The notes beneath the pieces were generated by a model that was given only the letters and a program-made list of their open reading frames with translations, had not been told where the DNA came from and ran no database searches. Positions 1 to 7,037 of a stretch of DNA of 16,549 nucleotides are shown here, one piece after another. Each line of letters begins with the position of its first letter. Positions within the stretch are counted from its first letter, which is position 1. Source of the stretch: Caldisericaceae bacterium (lineage in GTDB: Bacteria > Caldisericota > Caldisericia > Caldisericales > Caldisericaceae); contig JALSNB010000078.1 of NCBI GenBank assembly GCA_026987225.1, positions 1-16,549 of the forward strand, given 5' to 3'. The translations under genes and the position numbers were made by a program.

Positions 1-1457
1 CTTCCGGCCATGTTTGTTGCGATGGTAACCGCTTTGTATTGACCGGCATCCTTTATGATCATTGCTTCTTTTTCGTGATACTTCGCATTCAGAACGCTGT
101 GCGGTATCCCTTCTTTTTTTAACATTTTGGAAAGGCGTTCCGATTTTTCAATGGAACGAGTCCCTACAAGAACCGGTTGCCCTTTTTTGTAAAGTTCTTT
201 AATCTTGTTAACTATTGCTTTGAACTTGGCATTTTCCGTTTTGTAAATTACATCCGGATGATCTATTCTTATAACCGGTTTGTTTGTCGGGATCACATAA
301 ACATCAAGGTCGTATATTTCTTTGAATTCTTCCTTTTCCGTGTATGCCGTTCCTGTCATTCCGGCAAGTTTTTTGTACATTCTGAAGTAATTCTGGAAAG
401 TGATTGTGGCAAGTGTCTGACTTTCGCTCTTTACGACGAGATTTTCCTTTGCTTCAATTGCCTGGTGAAGCCCGTCGCTGTAACGCCTGCCGAACATCAG
501 CCTTCCGGTAAATTCGTCAACTATGATTACTTCACCGTCTTTTACGATATAATCCACATCTCTTTTAAAATACATTCTTGCACGCAATGCTTGATTGATA
601 TGTTTTACAACATCAACAAAACGTTCATCATACAGATTATCTATATGAAGCAGTTTTTCAACTTTGTGAACGCCTTGCGGAGTGAGTGTTACCGTTTTGA
701 GCTTTTCGTCTCCTTCAAAGTCTTCGTTTTCAACGAGTCTTTTTGCAACTCTCGCCGCTTGATAGTACATGTCCGTTGACTCTTCCGAGGGGCCGGAAAT
801 AATAAGGGGGGTTCGCGCTTCATCAATCAAGATACTATCCACTTCATCCACGATTGCATAGTAAAGTTCCCTCTGTACGATTTCCTCAGGGGAAACAGCC
901 ATATGATCTCTTAAATAATCAAATCCGAATTCGTTATTCGTTCCGTATGTTATATCTGCAGCATAGGCTCTTTTCCTATCGGCATAGTCCGAATCATGTT
1001 GAATAAGGCCGACCGAAAGGCCGAGAAAATTATAAATAGGCCCCATCCATTCGCTATCCCTTTTTGCCAGATAGTCGTTTACGGTGACAAGGTGCCCGCC
1101 CTTTCCATGCAGAGCATTAAGATACAGGGGAAGTGTTGCAACAAGCGTTTTACCTTCACCGGTCTTCATTTCCGCAATTGCTCCGTTGTAAAGCACGATG
1201 CCTCCCAATAACTGTACGTCGAAGTGCCTCATATTGAGAGTTCTTTTGGCAACCTCCCTTACTACCGCAAAAGCTTCCGGCAAAACGGATTTGTCGGGTT
1301 CGCCGTTTGCAATGCGCTCCTTAAATTCAACAGTTTTATGCTTGAGTTGCTCATCGGTTAATTGTGAGACAGCAGACTCAAGCGCATTTATTCGTTTAAC
1401 TATTTCCCAGTATCTTTTCAGGTTTTTCTTTGTAGGATCAAATATATCTAACAGCAT
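1..1457 (-). CDS. secA: Protein translocase ATPase SecA (N-terminal 485 residues; 3' end outside window)
   Basis: SecA is the ATPase motor that pushes unfolded preproteins through the SecYEG channel at the inner face of the membrane. Reading from ATG at 1457 gives 485 uninterrupted residues. It shows the N-terminal LLDIF...KK region, the Walker A motif MKTGEGKT (residues 97-104), VNDYLAKRD (about 126-134), the Walker B/DEVD box (204-207) followed by DEARTPLIISGP, and the start of nucleotide-binding domain 2 with VGTRS. The frame is still open at base 1, so about 350 residues (rest of NBD2, helical scaffold, C-terminal tail) are missing only because of the window edge. The start lies 1 nt after the TAG of hpf and has only a weak Shine-Dalgarno, so translation is probably coupled to hpf. 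The hpf-secA order is also seen in Bacillus. Identification is certain; a frameshift beyond the window cannot be excluded. Confidence 0.98.
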   Translation of the reverse strand, partial: MLLDIFDPTKKNLKRYWEIVKRINALESAVSQLTDEQLKHKTVEFKERIANGEPDKSVLPEAFAVVREVAKRTLNMRHFDVQLLGGIVLYNGAIAEMKTGEGKTLVATLPLYLNALHGKGGHLVTVNDYLAKRDSEWMGPIYNFLGLSVGLIQHDSDYADRKRAYAADITYGTNNEFGFDYLRDHMAVSPEEIVQRELYYAIVDEVDSILIDEARTPLIISGPSEESTDMYYQAARVAKRLVENEDFEGDEKLKTVTLTPQGVHKVEKLLHIDNLYDERFVDVVKHINQALRARMYFKRDVDYIVKDGEVIIVDEFTGRLMFGRRYSDGLHQAIEAKENLVVKSESQTLATITFQNYFRMYKKLAGMTGTAYTEKEEFKEIYDLDVYVIPTNKPVIRIDHPDVIYKTENAKFKAIVNKIKELYKKGQPVLVGTRSIEKSERLSKMLKKEGIPHSVLNAKYHEKEAMIIKDAGQYKAVTIATNMAG

Positions 1458-1458
1458 A

Positions 1459-1980
1459 CTATTCTTGCGGCTTTATCAAACCGTAGTTCCCATCCTTCCT
1501 CCTGTATAAAACATTGTAAAGTCCTGTTTTTTCGTCTTTAAATACAAAGAAATCGTGATCGAGTAGTTCGAGTTGTAGTATTGCCTCGTCGACGCTCATA
1601 GGTTTTATCGGGAATGTTTTAACTTTTACAATTGACGGACCGCCTTCTTCGGCAACCGCCGGTTCGCTCACAGCTTCTTTTGAAACCTTCCTCGAAGACT
1701 TAATTCTGTCTTTGTATCTTCTCACTTGCCTGTCGAGCTTATCCGCAGCTTCCTTCAAAGCGGTATCTATTAAATTACCTTTGCCTTCAGCACGCAGAGT
1801 TCTACCCGCAATTTGCAGAGTAGTTTCTACGGAATACCTGCCTCTCTGTTTTGTAACAACAACATCCGCTTTCTGAATGTTGTTAAAATATTTTTCAACT
1901 TTACTGATTTTTGCCCTTATTGCATCCTCAGCGGTTTGAGGAATTTTTTCTATGCCTTTTAATGTAATATTCAGCTCCAT
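1459..1980 (-). CDS. hpf: Ribosome hibernation promoting factor, long form (HPF/YvyD type)
   Basis: This 173-residue protein has two parts. Residues 1 to about 100 match the S30AE/RaiA domain that binds the decoding region of the 30S subunit (start MELNITLKG, basic helix around LDRQVRRYKDRIKSS). Residues about 120-173 match the long-form C-terminal domain that dimerises 70S ribosomes into inactive 100S particles (PMSVDEAILQLELLDHDFF, then NVLYRRKDGNYGLI). An acidic linker rich in Ala, Val and Glu joins them. The start is well supported: AAGGAGG at 1989-1995 lies 8 nt upstream of the ATG. The gene has its own strong promoter and runs directly into secA with a 1-nt gap. Family assignment is secure; regulation by starvation is known for the family but cannot be read from this DNA. 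Confidence 0.97.
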   Translation of the reverse strand: MELNITLKGIEKIPQTAEDAIRAKISKVEKYFNNIQKADVVVTKQRGRYSVETTLQIAGRTLRAEGKGNLIDTALKEAADKLDRQVRRYKDRIKSSRKVSKEAVSEPAVAEEGGPSIVKVKTFPIKPMSVDEAILQLELLDHDFFVFKDEKTGLYNVLYRRKDGNYGLIKPQE

Positions 1981-2014
1981 ATTATCTGCCTCCTTAATAT
2001 ATTTTTCTATTTAA

Positions 2015-2042
2015 AGTATAAGATTTAAAAAAGTTTTGTCAA
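2015..2042 (-). promoter_or_regulatory. Sigma-A type promoter for hpf-secA
   Basis: On the minus strand TTGACA (2042-2037, 6/6 consensus) and TATACT (2020-2015, 5/6) are separated by 16 nt. Transcription would start near 2008, giving a leader of about 28 nt that carries the AAGGAGG of hpf. The -35 box contains the TGA stop (2041-2039) of the upstream transporter gene. No hairpin terminator separates the two units, so read-through from the alr unit into hpf-secA is possible. Confidence 0.8.
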
Positions 2043-3304
2043 AGGGACGCAGCGTATTGTTCTTCGTCTTCTATGATTTCTCCTCTGCGCACAAAACTCA
2101 TCATCAGAAATGCAAGTATAAAGAAAACTGATGAAAATACAAGTAGTGCGGGATATCCGAAAAGATCAATTAGAAACCCTGCAAAAGGCGGTGCTATGAT
2201 GTTTGCGGCCTGAGAGAAAAAATAATAGAGTCCGGTATAACCGCCCACCTTCTCTAAAGTCGTCATATCGACAACCATCGGGAGAGAATTTACATTTACA
2301 AGTGCCCAACCGAATCCACCGATGAAAAACAGAATGGCAAACGCCATAAAATTTTTGACAAACAAGCTGGAAATCATTATTAAGGTTACAATAAACAATC
2401 CGCTTTGAATTGTTTTTCTTCTTCCTTTCTTCGCACCTATGAACCCTGCAAACAGTGAAAAAACCATAAACGAAAGCACGAACATCCCAAGTATAAGAGC
2501 CCCGGTGCTTGCCTTTATATGCAGATAAAATTTTGCGTAACTGGTAAAGAACGTCTCCAATGCGTTGTAGCCAATGAACCAGAAAAATATCGCAAGAAGC
2601 ACAAACAGCAAACTCTTCTCGCCCCTAATCACATCGGAAAGATTATCCAAAAGCGCCTTAAAAGATTCTTTCAAGGAAATCGGAGCGCTATTTTCGGATT
2701 CCGATTCGTTTAGCACAGGCTTATCCTCGTTTACGAATATAACGACAATAAGGCTTGCGACAAGCATCACAAGGCCACCCACGATAAAAGGATAAGCAAT
2801 ATTTGCATCGTAGAGTTTTTTTCCGCCGAAATATACGAAGAGTGCACCGAGCCCGCCCATAAAGTTAATAATGCCGTTCGCCTGACTCCTGAATTTTGAC
2901 GGTATAATATCCGGCATCAGTGCTATAACCGGAGTTCTGAATACGGCCATTGCAAGGTTCATGAGGATAATAGTGGACATCATAAGAAAAACGCTCTGTT
3001 TTAAAGTAGCATAAGGAATAAGAATAAAAAATACAGCGGCAAATGGAGCACCAGCAAGTATGTACGGCCTTCTTCGCCCGAGTTTTGTTCTCGTTCTATC
3101 ACTCATTGCCCCGAGATACGGCAAAAGCAGTATGGCAAAAATATTATCAATCGTCATTATGATACCGATAATAAAGGATGAAAAATGAAATCCTTGTTTT
3201 AGAAATATCGGTACATACGCATTGTAGAGAGCCCAGATAATTGACACACCGAAAAATCCAAATCCTAACACAAACGTTTTCCCGACTTTAAACTTCTTCT
3301 CCAT
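2039..3304 (-). CDS. Major facilitator superfamily transporter, GPH/sucrose-transporter-like
   Basis: This 421-residue membrane protein has about 12 hydrophobic segments with a central, more polar loop near residues 190-225, the usual MFS 6+6 arrangement. The loop after TM2 carries SDRTRTKLGRRRPYI (68-82), the form of the MFS signature seen in glycoside-pentoside-hexuronide:cation symporters and in SUT/SLC45 sucrose transporters, so a sugar or glycoside is the likeliest substrate. A second basic loop, GAKKGRRKT, lies at the matching place in the second half. The ATG at 3304 has AAGGAGG (3311-3317) 6 nt upstream and overlaps the end of alr by 17 nt, so the two are co-transcribed. The link to alanine racemase raises a cell-wall sugar or muropeptide as an alternative substrate, but the sequence does not show AmpG-specific features that I can recognise. 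The superfamily is certain, the substrate unknown. Confidence 0.88.
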   Translation of the reverse strand: MEKKFKVGKTFVLGFGFFGVSIIWALYNAYVPIFLKQGFHFSSFIIGIIMTIDNIFAILLLPYLGAMSDRTRTKLGRRRPYILAGAPFAAVFFILIPYATLKQSVFLMMSTIILMNLAMAVFRTPVIALMPDIIPSKFRSQANGIINFMGGLGALFVYFGGKKLYDANIAYPFIVGGLVMLVASLIVVIFVNEDKPVLNESESENSAPISLKESFKALLDNLSDVIRGEKSLLFVLLAIFFWFIGYNALETFFTSYAKFYLHIKASTGALILGMFVLSFMVFSLFAGFIGAKKGRRKTIQSGLFIVTLIMISSLFVKNFMAFAILFFIGGFGWALVNVNSLPMVVDMTTLEKVGGYTGLYYFFSQAANIIAPPFAGFLIDLFGYPALLVFSSVFFILAFLMMSFVRRGEIIEDEEQYAASL

Positions 3305-4412
3305 CTTCTTCCTCCTTAAAAATTCTTTTTACTCTTTTTCCGATCCGAGATACAATCTCGTAATTTATAGTGCCGATTTTTTTTGCAATGTCCATTGCAT
3401 TAATCTCTTCATTTCCCTGTTTTCCAATAATAACAACCTCATTACCCGGATGGATATACGGAAAGTCAGTTACGTCTATTACAGTTTGATCCATAGTAAC
3501 ACGCCCTACAATTTTTGCCCTGCGCCCCTTTACAAGCACCTCACCAATGTTGGAAAGCGCCCTTGGTAAACCGTCGGCATAACCAACGGGAATTGTGGCA
3601 AGTGTCATTTCTTTTTCGGAGATAAACGTCCTTCCGTAGCTTATGCTCCTTCCAGGTTTTACTTTTTTCACGTAAACAATACGGGCTTTAAAACTCATTA
3701 CAGGTTTAAACGTATCAATTGGATAGTCAAACGGTGAAAGGCCGTACAGTATGATACCGGGCCTTACCGCATCGAAATACGATTCTTTAAAATTTATAAT
3801 TGCTGCACTGTTCGCGGAATGAATAACAGGGGGTCTTATACCAATTTCTCTTAATTGTTCCAACAAATTTTGAAAATTAGTAAGTTGATGTTTGGCAAAA
3901 CTTAAATCCGAATCAGCTGTAGAAAAATGCGTGTACAATCCGTGTAATCTGACTTTTGGAAGTTGCATGATTATTTTGGAAGTTTCTACTGCTTCTTTCG
4001 GCATTATACCTATTCTTCCCATACCCGTATCCACATTGATGTGAACGTTTAGAGTTTGTTCGCCTTTGTATTCTTTCAATCTTTTAACAAAGTCTTTATC
4101 AAACAATGTAACACAAACATTATTTTTAGCGGCGATAGGCAGTGCCTCCGGGTAAACATACCCGAGAACAAGAATCGGAACGGAAACACCATGTTTTCTT
4201 AAGACAAGTGCTTCCTCAAGTGATGCGGTTGCAAGTGCATACACGCCTAATTTTTCAAGAAGAAGAGAAACACGCTCGGCACCGTGTCCGTAAGCATCGG
4301 CCTTTACGACGCCTATGATTTTTCTGTCTCCGACAAGTTTTCTTAGCTGCAAAAAGTTATACTTCAACTTGCCAAGATCAATTTCCACCCATGCAGGACG
4401 AATAAAATCCAT
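3288..4412 (-). CDS. alr: Alanine racemase (PLP-dependent)
   Basis: This enzyme interconverts L- and D-alanine in the cytoplasm, supplying D-Ala for peptidoglycan. The 374-residue length is normal for the family. The PLP lysine lies in VVKADAYGHGA (K37), near the start of the TIM barrel. The C-terminal beta domain contains SYGRTF, with the expected second catalytic Tyr, plus PVGYADGLPR and GRVTMDQ, all characteristic of Alr. HINVDTGMGRIG and VRPGIILYG are also conserved barrel motifs. ATG at 4412 has CAAGGAGG (AAGGAGG core at 4417-4423) 4 nt upstream. It is the first gene of a two-gene unit with the overlapping MFS transporter and is transcribed from a promoter that overlaps the divergent surE promoter. 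The presence of alr implies a peptidoglycan wall. Confidence 0.97.
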   Translation of the reverse strand: MDFIRPAWVEIDLGKLKYNFLQLRKLVGDRKIIGVVKADAYGHGAERVSLLLEKLGVYALATASLEEALVLRKHGVSVPILVLGYVYPEALPIAAKNNVCVTLFDKDFVKRLKEYKGEQTLNVHINVDTGMGRIGIMPKEAVETSKIIMQLPKVRLHGLYTHFSTADSDLSFAKHQLTNFQNLLEQLREIGIRPPVIHSANSAAIINFKESYFDAVRPGIILYGLSPFDYPIDTFKPVMSFKARIVYVKKVKPGRSISYGRTFISEKEMTLATIPVGYADGLPRALSNIGEVLVKGRRAKIVGRVTMDQTVIDVTDFPYIHPGNEVVIIGKQGNEEINAMDIAKKIGTINYEIVSRIGKRVKRIFKEEEDGEEV

Positions 4413-4421
4413 TTACCCTCC

Positions 4422-4449
4422 TTGAAAATTTGTTGTTTAAGTATATCAT
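4422..4449 (+). promoter_or_regulatory. Promoter for surE operon
   Basis: TTGAAA (4422-4427, 5/6) and TATCAT (4444-4449, 5/6) are separated by 16 nt on the plus strand. Transcription would start near 4456, about 22 nt before the surE ATG. The -35 overlaps the region encoding the alr ribosome binding site, and the -10 shares bases 4444-4445 with the alr -10. Confidence 0.65.
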
Positions 4450-4468
4450 TAAAAGCAAGTAATGGAAA
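4440..4468 (-). promoter_or_regulatory. Promoter for alr and the MFS gene
   Basis: On the minus strand TTTCCA (4468-4463, 4/6) and TATACT (4445-4440, 5/6) are 17 nt apart. Transcription would begin about 7 nt further on, giving a leader of about 20 nt that includes the alr Shine-Dalgarno. Its -10 box overlaps the opposing -10 box of the surE promoter. Confidence 0.65.
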
Positions 4469-4475
4469 GAGGTGA
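4469..4475 (+). promoter_or_regulatory. Ribosome binding site deciding the surE start
   Basis: GAGGTGA (4469-4475) matches the anti-Shine-Dalgarno with GAGG 5 nt before ATG 4478. A GTG at 4472 is in frame but lies inside this site, so the ATG is the better start. Confidence 0.75.
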
Positions 4476-4477
4476 AT

Positions 4478-5236
4478 ATGAGAATAGTTATTACAAACGA
4501 TGACGGAATAGAGGCAAAAGGTATAAAAGAGTTAACAAAGGCCCTTGCATCCTTCGGAGAAATATACGTAGTCGCACCGTGGAATCCTCAAAGTGCGGGA
4601 AGCCATGCGACAACGCTCCACAAACCGCTACGTGCGGAAGAATTCCCTCTGAACGTTGGCGAAAAAAAGTCGTTCAGAGTATCGGGCACGCCTGCGGATT
4701 GTGTTCTGCTCGCAGTCGATATATTGGTAAAGGGACAAATCGATCTCATAGTGTCAGGGATAAATCAGGGCCCTAATCTGGGAGATGACGTGCTGTATTC
4801 TGGTACGGTAGCTGGGGCACGCGAAGGTGCACTTAACGGGATAACATCCATTGCTTATTCTGTAAACGGCTTTGATAACCCTCACTACGATACCGCGGCA
4901 GCATTCGCAAAAATTTTTACGAAAAAAGTAATAGACAAACATGTGATTGGAGAAATATATTTTAATGTAAATGTTCCCGACCTTCCCATAAATGAAATAA
5001 AGGGTATTAAATTTGTAAAACAAGGTAGACGTAGATACATAGATAGAGTTATGATAGGAAAAGATCCTTTCGGTAAAGTGTATTACTGGATCGGCGGTAA
5101 ACCCGTACAAAACGGAGATATGGACACCGACACGGGTGTTGTTAGTAGGGGCTATATATCTATTACACCTATGAAGATAGATATGACGGACTATGAATTT
5201 CTTGAGAGAATTAAGAACTGGGAAATAAAATTTTAA
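4478..5236 (+). CDS. surE: 5'/3'-nucleotidase SurE
   Basis: SurE is a metal-dependent cytosolic phosphatase acting on nucleoside 5'- and 3'-monophosphates, and in some members on short polyphosphate. From ATG 4478 the protein has 252 residues, the usual length. The metal-site motif TNDDG gives D8 and D9; the loop QSAGSH gives S39; SGINQGPNLGDDVLYSGTVAG supplies N96 and the conserved glycine-rich segment. These match the D-D-S-N metal ligands described for the family (Thermotoga SurE). The C-terminal part with a TDTGVVSRGYISITP motif is also typical. It heads a plus-strand unit; the next gene starts 15 nt after its TAA. In many proteobacteria surE lies with pcm and rpoS, which is not the case here; the link to a cation transporter is unusual. 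Confidence 0.97.
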   Translation: MRIVITNDDGIEAKGIKELTKALASFGEIYVVAPWNPQSAGSHATTLHKPLRAEEFPLNVGEKKSFRVSGTPADCVLLAVDILVKGQIDLIVSGINQGPNLGDDVLYSGTVAGAREGALNGITSIAYSVNGFDNPHYDTAAAFAKIFTKKVIDKHVIGEIYFNVNVPDLPINEIKGIKFVKQGRRRYIDRVMIGKDPFGKVYYWIGGKPVQNGDMDTDTGVVSRGYISITPMKIDMTDYEFLERIKNWEIKF

Positions 5237-5251
5237 TATAAGGGGGAAGAA

Positions 5252-5815
5252 ATGAAAAACGTGAAAGATGCATTGTACGAACTTAAAACGTTCTCCGAGT
5301 TCGTAGTAACATTGGGCTATGCAGCCATACTGCAAAACGATATCGATATAGCTGTCGAAGCGCAACACGTAAAAGACAAAATAAGAACGTTAAGCTACGA
5401 GATACGGGTTGCAACGATATATACTGTAAGAAGCTCACGTGACAGTAGTAAAGAAATATTTCAGCTTGCCTCTCTCCTTCAGGTAGGTGTTGCGGCAAAA
5501 GAGATAAGTGACGGAATAGACGACCTTGTCGAAATTGTTGTAAGAGGCGGCGGGGCACATCCGTTACTCAGAGCGGTTTACGGGATGGAAAAATACATTT
5601 TGAAGGTGGAAATAAATGAGAAAAGCAAGGCAAAAGGGAAAAGACTTACTCAAATAAATCTCGAGGAAATAGGATACGAGACATTGTTTGTAAGAAGGGG
5701 GAAAGAATACATCATAAACGAACAATTGGACGATATTGTACTTAAAAAGGGAGATGTAATAATTCTGAGGGGCAGTGAAGAAAACTGTCAAAAAGCAGAA
5801 AATAAATTCTCGTAA
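5252..5815 (+). CDS. PhoU-like / TrkA_C (RCK_C) domain protein, likely regulator of the adjacent transporter
   Basis: This 187-residue soluble protein appears to have two domains. Residues 1 to about 95 are helical and PhoU-like (alternating acidic and hydrophobic residues, EAQHVKDKIRTLSYEIR, VGVAAKEISDGIDDLVEIV). Residues about 112-187 look like a TrkA_C/RCK_C ligand-binding domain (KGKRLTQINLEEIGYETLFVRRG, then LKKGDVIILRGSEENC near the end, the usual 'D.l..GD.liv.G' close). No membrane segment is seen. The ATG follows an AGGGGG purine tract (5241-5246). The C-terminus overlaps the start of the MgtE-like gene by 41 nt, so the two are translationally coupled. By analogy with similar archaeal pairs it may gate or sense the ion carried by the transporter. 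The domain calls are from memory of family patterns; the regulatory role is inference. Confidence 0.8.
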   Translation: MKNVKDALYELKTFSEFVVTLGYAAILQNDIDIAVEAQHVKDKIRTLSYEIRVATIYTVRSSRDSSKEIFQLASLLQVGVAAKEISDGIDDLVEIVVRGGGAHPLLRAVYGMEKYILKVEINEKSKAKGKRLTQINLEEIGYETLFVRRGKEYIINEQLDDIVLKKGDVIILRGSEENCQKAENKFS

Positions 5816-7037
5816 ATTTCATAAGAGAAGCACAACAGGTGCTCCTTTAAGAAAAATACTCATACAGTCTTTAACTGTCCTCTTTATATCTATCATAGGC
5901 GAAAGCCTTACCGGAACGGTTCTGATGGGTATGAGGGAAAAGCTAATACTTATTCCCGGGCTTTTAATAATTGTTCCGGCTTTAACGGATCTTAGGGGAA
6001 ATGTCGGAGCTGCATTCGGAGAAAGACTCAGCACAATGCTGCATCTCGGAATATTAAAACCTCGGTTCGCATTTTCGAAAATTGTAAAACACAATATATT
6101 TGCCTCTTTCACATTAACCGCTTCTATTGCGTTAATTATAGGGTTCATTGCGCCACCGCTCTCATCGATTTTTCATATCAAAAGCAGCGATTCTTTAACG
6201 CTTTCTTCCATATCCGTTATTGCGGCAATGACATCTTCGCTTATACTGCTGCCGTTTGTATTTGTAATGGTATTCTATGCGTTCAAACACAAAATTGACC
6301 CTGACAATATAGTCGCACCGATTTTGCCCGTAGTGGGAGATATTATTACTGTGAGTGCCATTTATTTTACGGCAACTTTTATAATAACGGCAAAAGAAAT
6401 GCTTTCCAAAGGGCTAATTTTGTTCGCTGCGATTATCTTTTTAAAAGGGGCGCGGTTTAAAAGTAATAGAAATACATTTCCAAAAAGGTATCGCTATTTT
6501 CAGATATTAAAGCAGAGCTTCCCCATACTCCTAATTTGCCTTTCCATAGGAATAGGTTCCGGTATATTCCTTCAAAGTGCAGACAAAACCTTCGACTTGT
6601 TTCCGCTCTTATTGTCACTTGTTCCGCAGGTTATCGCACAAGGGGGCTCTATTGGCGGTATAGTGGGTTCACGTGTATCTACGGCTCTATATTTGGGTAA
6701 TGCCAAGCCCTTTGCATTCGGGCAAGAAGTAATGAAAAATCTTTCGGCAGGCATAATTATGGGATTAATTACAGGGCCTCTCATCGGGATTGTTTCATTT
6801 CTTATGGGAATATTTACAAAAACCCCGCTCTTCCAATTCTATAAAATTATATTAATATCAACTCTTTCACTTTTTATTTTGTCTCTGCTTATGAGTATCG
6901 TAGCGATTTTTACGGCATTTTTATCGTTTAAAGTGCACCTCGACCCGAGTAATGTTGTAATACCACTAATAACAAGCATGGGAGATATTACGGGAGTAAT
7001 AATTCTTATTACAATAGTTAAATTTGTGCTTCTATAA
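5775..7037 (+). CDS. Two-repeat MgtE-like (SLC41-type) divalent cation transporter
   Basis: This 420-residue integral membrane protein consists of two copies of the MgtE transmembrane domain. Repeat 1 has GESLTG, PGLLIIVPALTDLRGN (61-76) and ERLSTMLHLG, then IDPDNIVAPILPVVGDI (about 174-190). Repeat 2 has LVPQVIAQGGSIGG (282-295) and SRVSTALYLG, then LDPSNVVIPLITSMGDI (about 389-405). The DP.N...P....GD motifs are the ion-site signature of MgtE. Bacterial MgtE has one such domain plus cytosolic N and CBS domains and works as a dimer; here those domains are absent and the protein resembles animal SLC41 and archaeal MgtE-like proteins. The start is GTG 5775 with GAGGGG just upstream; no other ATG/GTG/TTG occurs in frame before residue 51, which would remove TM1. 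The cation (Mg2+, perhaps Co2+ or other) is not determined. Confidence 0.86.
   Translation: MKKTVKKQKINSRKFHKRSTTGAPLRKILIQSLTVLFISIIGESLTGTVLMGMREKLILIPGLLIIVPALTDLRGNVGAAFGERLSTMLHLGILKPRFAFSKIVKHNIFASFTLTASIALIIGFIAPPLSSIFHIKSSDSLTLSSISVIAAMTSSLILLPFVFVMVFYAFKHKIDPDNIVAPILPVVGDIITVSAIYFTATFIITAKEMLSKGLILFAAIIFLKGARFKSNRNTFPKRYRYFQILKQSFPILLICLSIGIGSGIFLQSADKTFDLFPLLLSLVPQVIAQGGSIGGIVGSRVSTALYLGNAKPFAFGQEVMKNLSAGIIMGLITGPLIGIVSFLMGIFTKTPLFQFYKIILISTLSLFILSLLMSIVAIFTAFLSFKVHLDPSNVVIPLITSMGDITGVIILITIVKFVLL

Noticed and set aside
177..779. 200-residue plus-strand open frame
   Set aside because: It lies antisense to secA and reads as Cys/Phe-rich low-quality protein; no ribosome site or motif.
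3058..3112. AmpG muropeptide permease identity for the MFS gene
   Set aside because: The SDRTRTKLGRRRPYI loop fits GPH/SUT carriers better; the neighbouring alr alone is not enough.
4754..5368. 204-residue minus-strand open frame
   Set aside because: It is antisense to surE and the PhoU-like gene, both strongly supported; composition (many Phe, Tyr, Cys, His) is typical of a shadow frame.
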